The position numbers were made by a program, and so were the translations under genes. Below are positions 6,701 through 8,151 of a DNA stretch of 8,151 nt, in pieces. A model generated the notes under the pieces. It was not told where the DNA came from. It ran no database searches and was given only the letters and a program-made list of their open reading frames with translations. The stretch lies in assembly GCF_001983105.1 (NCBI RefSeq), contig NZ_MOMC01000031.1, forward strand, positions 122,232 through 130,382. Reading direction: 5' to 3'. Numbering within the stretch: position 1 is the stretch's first letter; the number at the start of each line of letters is the position of its first letter. Source of the DNA: Pseudofrankia asymbiotica (GTDB taxonomy: Bacteria; Actinomycetota; Actinomycetes; Frankiales; Frankiaceae).

Positions 6701-6970
6701 GCCAGGATCCTGCGCGGCGACGACTTCGAGGCGATCGCCAAGGAGCTGTACATCTCGAAGGGCCACGCCGAGAACGTCGCCCGGGAGCTGTACCGGATGC
6801 ACGGCGTCACCTCCCGCGCCGAGCTGGCCGGCATCTACCTGGGGCTGCGCGATCCCGCCGATTTCCCGGTCTACCCGCTGCCTCCCCTGTCGCCACGCCA
6901 GGACGCGGCAGGGGAGCACCGGCCCGCGTCACCGCCGGGCGAAGGCCCCGACACTCCTACCGGCCGCTGA
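3704..6970 (+). CDS. Large ATP-binding LuxR-family (LAL / STAND) transcriptional regulator
   Basis: The 1088-aa product has the length and order of LAL regulators. FVGR (8-11) leads into Walker A GQAGIGKT (37-44). Walker B is VVVRVDDVHW (191-200), and LLLLLAGRP (221-229) is the sensor-like strand. A winged-helix/TPR-like helical region fills about 300-960, and a LuxR-type HTH lies at about 991-1044 (LTDRELTLLARIL ... VTSRAEL). Oddities are a basic, Gly/Pro/Arg-rich insert (about 60-115) between Walker A and the usual next strand, a perfect nine-unit Gly-Ala-Gly tract (514-540), and a diverged recognition helix. ATG 3704 follows GGAAG by 8 nt; the in-frame ATG at 3716 is an alternative. The first 150 codons or so are less GC-rich than the rest. 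It is divergent from uraH and convergent with the allantoicase fusion. It probably binds ATP and responds to a small molecule or partner; a role in purine control is inferred from position only. Confidence 0.9.
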   Translation: MQAGMVRFVGRGPELDQLHEQYAVAVSVGMRCVVLEGQAGIGKTTLLDRFLTDLAADAPPSGFGGASRPRALADGPPHDSAPGNRAFRGGPHGRPHGGLAGDARRQPRRPGGRRPASIVRVEATQSARTHELDLANRLIDALSDGSPSAYPPAKGVRNSQAVLDIVDVDQVRRTGDTLVDAVTQACGRGPVVVRVDDVHWCDSSSLRALKYLVLHAPRLPLLLLLAGRPHESPWIDGVRRLATSRGVTFDLPGFDVAELAELCAVAGVEPPPPRRLRSLVDATDGNPLWLTKLITPGEGAAIGPGWDGYQDPVSQVPVGTPPAPEPLAALVARDLRACPPAGRRLAATVAVLGRTVPLAEAAALAGLADPARALDEAVRRDLVSTVGTPPRVAPPHALVRAAIYHRLDVAERTALHLAVAATSSDLATALEHRAAAALGPDAGLAAELSACATTESAAGQFARSGDHRLLAASLTADPAEARALRLDAAMAFMQAGERADAEAALGDDSDGPPGAGGAGGAGGAGGAGGAGGAGGAGGAGGEPSPRRLYVRAHLDMLANRGPEAVMGFMTSWEAARAVGDAETASQCGVWLSQALIPAGYYDEATKWARRAFEEVGAPSAMQAAGLSMYASALVAATGDRERAIAELDAGERRLEQTPQLRVMIRIARGIVLLWAGDLAGALGQLDPSAWAGVDFLHGRFLAAAHYAEAAFRAGRWEESAASGREIVALAESAGHEWILPFVYPIAALVPAARGDAATARPLLARAADYLPQDLPAMRAYYATATAHLAAALDDPAGVVAACAPVSALSNPAGALAPGVFDWRDLHIEALIRLRRLDDAERELDLFEAEARERASPDGSAQALRARGTLLTARGRLDEAVVALDDATAQADRLGMRLPAALARMRVAEVHRRRRRTPRAHEALTAALEILDGLGAATYARRCRDLRESLRRQASTRGGGRPATDTAGTMAGTALGRAGPGRAEVTGRRQGLTDRELTLLARILRGDDFEAIAKELYISKGHAENVARELYRMHGVTSRAELAGIYLGLRDPADFPVYPLPPLSPRQDAAGEHRPASPPGEGPDTPTGR
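3972..3994 (+). repeat. Short direct repeat inside the LAL insert
   Basis: GCCCCCACGGC occurs twice with a 12-bp period (3972-3982 and 3984-3994), encoding GPHGRPHG in the atypical segment after Walker A. It suggests local expansion of the insert. Confidence 0.5.
5243..5323 (+). repeat. 9-bp minisatellite, nine perfect copies, coding Gly-Ala-Gly
   Basis: GGCGCGGGC is repeated nine times without a mismatch, in frame with the LAL gene (codon boundary at 5243), giving (Gly-Ala-Gly)x9 at residues 514-540. A partial GGCG follows. Because the unit is three codons, slippage would change the linker length without breaking the frame. Confidence 0.95.
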
Positions 6971-6978
6971 CCAGCGCC

Positions 6979-7005
6979 GCCCGCCGCCCGCCGCGGGCGG
7001 CGGGC
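6979..7005 (+). terminator. GC-rich hairpin terminator of the LAL gene
   Basis: GCCCGCCGCCC (6979-6989) and GGGCGGCGGGC (6995-7005) form an 11-bp perfect stem with a 5-nt loop, beginning 9 nt after the LAL stop codon. There is no T-run, as often seen for actinobacterial hairpin terminators. The position supports termination. Confidence 0.65.
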
Positions 7006-7060
7006 AGGTGACGCTGACGCGCGGCCGCGAAGGGAATCTGGACCCCGGGCGAATCCGAAT

Positions 7061-7116
7061 ACCCCGCGGCCCAGGCCGCCACCCCCCGTGTGATGCGACG
7101 GCCCGGGCCGCGGGGT
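7061..7116. repeat. Long inverted repeat between convergent genes
   Basis: ACCCCGCGGCCC (7061-7072) and GGGCCGCGGGGT (7105-7116) are exact 12-bp complements around a 32-nt loop. The pairing continues outward imperfectly, CCGGGCG at 7045-7051 matching CGCCCGG at 7122-7128. A separate 12-bp palindrome, CGGCCCGGGCCG, overlaps the right arm at 7099-7110. It could be a bidirectional terminator or a palindromic intergenic element. Confidence 0.5.
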
Positions 7117-7221
7117 TGGAGCGCCCGGAGGACTCATCCCCCCAGCGGCCTTCCGAGCGGCACCGAGGATGATGTTAGGCGGCCCGAAGAGCCCACTAAC
7201 AGTAGAAAATCCCATGTACGA

Positions 7222-7241
7222 CGACCCCTCTTGGGGGGTCG
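7222..7241. repeat. Small hairpin in the convergent gap
   Basis: CGACCCC (7222-7228) pairs with GGGGTCG (7235-7241) over a 6-nt loop. On the minus strand a short T-run (TTTT) lies about 10 nt beyond it. It could be a back-up terminator for the fusion gene. Confidence 0.35.
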
Positions 7242-7292
7242 CGCCAGACAGTGCCCAGACAGGGCCGTCGGACCAGGACTGCCGGACAAGGA

Positions 7293-7332
7293 CCTTCCTC
7301 CGGGTCTCCGAGGTCATGCCCCCGGAGGAAGG
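7293..7332 (-). terminator. Hairpin terminator of the allantoicase-OHCU decarboxylase gene
   Basis: Arms CCTTCCTCCGGG (7293-7304) and CCCGGAGGAAGG (7321-7332) are perfectly complementary over 12 bp with a 16-nt loop. The stem starts 13 nt after the TAG stop at 7346-7348 on the minus strand and is followed by TCCTTGT, a weak pyrimidine tract. Position and stem length make a terminator likely. Confidence 0.65.
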
Positions 7333-7345
7333 CTCGCCTGCGGCC

Positions 7346-8151
7346 CTACGAACCGGTCACCAGACGGTGCAGGCGCATGGCTGTGATCTCGGCCTGCTGG
7401 CCGGCGGCGACGCGGAGCTCGCGGGCGGGCTCGTTGCCCAGACGCTCACGCAGCAGGGTCAGCATCTCCTCGGCGGACCGGCCGGCCGCGCGGATGAGGA
7501 AGATGTAGCCGAAACGCTCCTCGTAGGCCGCGTTGCCCTCGGCCATCGCGGCGCGGACCTCGGCGCTCGCGGACTCCAGCGCGGCCTGCTCGCGGCGCGG
7601 AGCGTCCAGCCCGACGACGGTCGCGCGCGCCGACGTCGGCGGGGCCGACGCGACGGCCGGGCGCTCACCGATCCGCGGGTGCGCGGTGAACGCCTCGAGC
7701 CACGCCGCCTCCGTCAGCCGCCACCACTCCTGCTCGGCGACGGCGAGCAGCTCGTCGAGGGTGCCGAACGGCCGGCGGGCGACGACGGCGTCCGCCCAGT
7801 CCTCCGACCCGCAGCAGGCGAGCAGCTCCTCCTTGGCCGCGCCGGGCGAGAGCGCGTCCAGCCAGCGCATCGCCAGCGACTTGCGGCCCGGCTCGGTCGG
7901 CGCGCCGAGCAGGCGCAGCCGGGCGAGGCCGCCGTCAGGAATCGCGTCGACCCGCACGTGTGTCGCCTCGACCGGCACTTCCAGGTCGAACAGGTGCCTG
8001 GTGTTCGGCTGGGTCCTGGTCGGCGGCAGCATCGGGCGCCACTCGGTGATCGACGAGACGTCGTCCGAGAAGGACAGCTCGGGCGCGTTCGCCGCCCAGA
8101 GCGCGACGGCACGGGGCGCGTTGCCGCGGAAGTGGCGGGTGTCGACCTCGG
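7346..8151 (-). CDS. alc-uraD: Allantoicase (C-terminal part) fused to OHCU decarboxylase, 5'-truncated by window edge
   Basis: The frame is open from the right edge to TAG, 267 codons. The first 80 or so residues are the end of allantoicase: EVDTRHFRGNAP at the edge, then RHLFDL and THVRVDAIPDGGLARLRLLG. About ten residues later a complete OHCU decarboxylase begins: ALSPGAAKEELLACCGS, ADAVVARRPF, catalytic FTAHPRIGE, RREQAALES (the Glu-Gln pair), YEERFGYIFLI and the closing LRERLGNEP ... EITAMRLH. No stop, start signal or frameshift separates the two, and the first internal ATG (8032) lies within the allantoicase part, so a single bifunctional polypeptide is the natural reading. OHCU decarboxylase makes S-allantoin from the UraH product; allantoicase cleaves allantoate to urea and ureidoglycolate. 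Allantoinase, the step between, is not visible. The loop between the catalytic His and the Glu-Gln pair is about ten residues longer than I recall for animal enzymes. Confidence 0.9.
   Translation of the reverse strand, partial: EVDTRHFRGNAPRAVALWAANAPELSFSDDVSSITEWRPMLPPTRTQPNTRHLFDLEVPVEATHVRVDAIPDGGLARLRLLGAPTEPGRKSLAMRWLDALSPGAAKEELLACCGSEDWADAVVARRPFGTLDELLAVAEQEWWRLTEAAWLEAFTAHPRIGERPAVASAPPTSARATVVGLDAPRREQAALESASAEVRAAMAEGNAAYEERFGYIFLIRAAGRSAEEMLTLLRERLGNEPARELRVAAGQQAEITAMRLHRLVTGS

Larger units (their letters stand above)
6971..7345. other. Convergent intergenic region, hairpin-rich
   Basis: The 375 nt between the converging LAL and allantoicase-OHCU genes hold no credible gene. 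They carry at least four inverted repeats: 6979-7005, 7061-7116, 7222-7241 and 7293-7332. The first and last sit right after the two stop codons and look like terminators. The two in between are unexplained. Confidence 0.6.

Noticed and set aside
4316..6919. Open frame of 867 codons on the minus strand
   Set aside because: It is antisense to the LAL gene, rich in Arg, Gly and Ala, and has no family motifs. It is a frame shadow typical of very GC-rich coding DNA.
5911..7011. Plus-strand frame of 366 codons overlapping the LAL 3' end
   Set aside because: It is a +1 shadow of the TPR/HTH region, Arg/Gly/Ala-rich. The HTH motif is in the LAL frame.

Overview
The window reads as chromosome of a high-GC actinomycete. 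A Frankia-like or related filamentous genus is my guess from codon usage, long antisense open frames and gene content; nothing here fixes the genus. From about 1650 to the right end the DNA is strongly GC-biased. The left end (about 100-1650) is visibly less so and carries degraded or unrecognised genes, so it looks like an accessory patch beside a metabolic cluster.

Layout: (1) 1-118, minus strand, the first 39 codons of an unrecognised protein running off the left edge. (2) 253-1298, minus strand, a TPR-type protein whose 5' end is broken: a 53-codon N-terminal piece with a good ribosome binding site ends in TGATG, overlapping a TPR frame of up to 294 codons. (3) 1654-2937, minus strand, a DUF6986/CitE-like TIM-barrel protein. 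(4) 3000-3326, minus strand, 5-hydroxyisourate hydrolase. (5) 3704-6970, plus strand, a 1088-aa large ATP-binding LuxR-family (LAL/STAND) regulator with a 9-bp minisatellite in its coding sequence. (6) 7346-8151, minus strand, the 3' part of a fused gene encoding the C-terminal end of allantoicase joined to a complete OHCU decarboxylase; it is truncated by the right edge.

Genes 3, 4 and 6 belong to oxidative purine (urate to ureide) catabolism. Urate oxidase, outside the window if present, makes 5-hydroxyisourate. Gene 4 hydrolyses it to OHCU, the decarboxylase half of gene 6 makes S-allantoin, and after allantoinase (not seen) the allantoicase half of gene 6 splits allantoate into urea and ureidoglycolate. 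The DUF6986 protein has no established step. The LAL regulator lies between the two halves of the pathway, divergent from the hydrolase and convergent with the fusion gene, and is a positional candidate for their regulator.

The intergenic regions are rich in inverted repeats: an 11-bp-arm dyad and a 12-bp palindrome in the divergent 3327-3703 gap, and several strong hairpins in the convergent 6971-7345 gap. The most notable points are the allantoicase-OHCU decarboxylase fusion, a 23-bp tandem duplication of the 3' end of the hydrolase gene, and the unusual regulator (insert after Walker A, variable Gly-Ala-Gly repeat, diverged recognition helix). I see no CRISPR array, insertion sequence, tRNA or rRNA.
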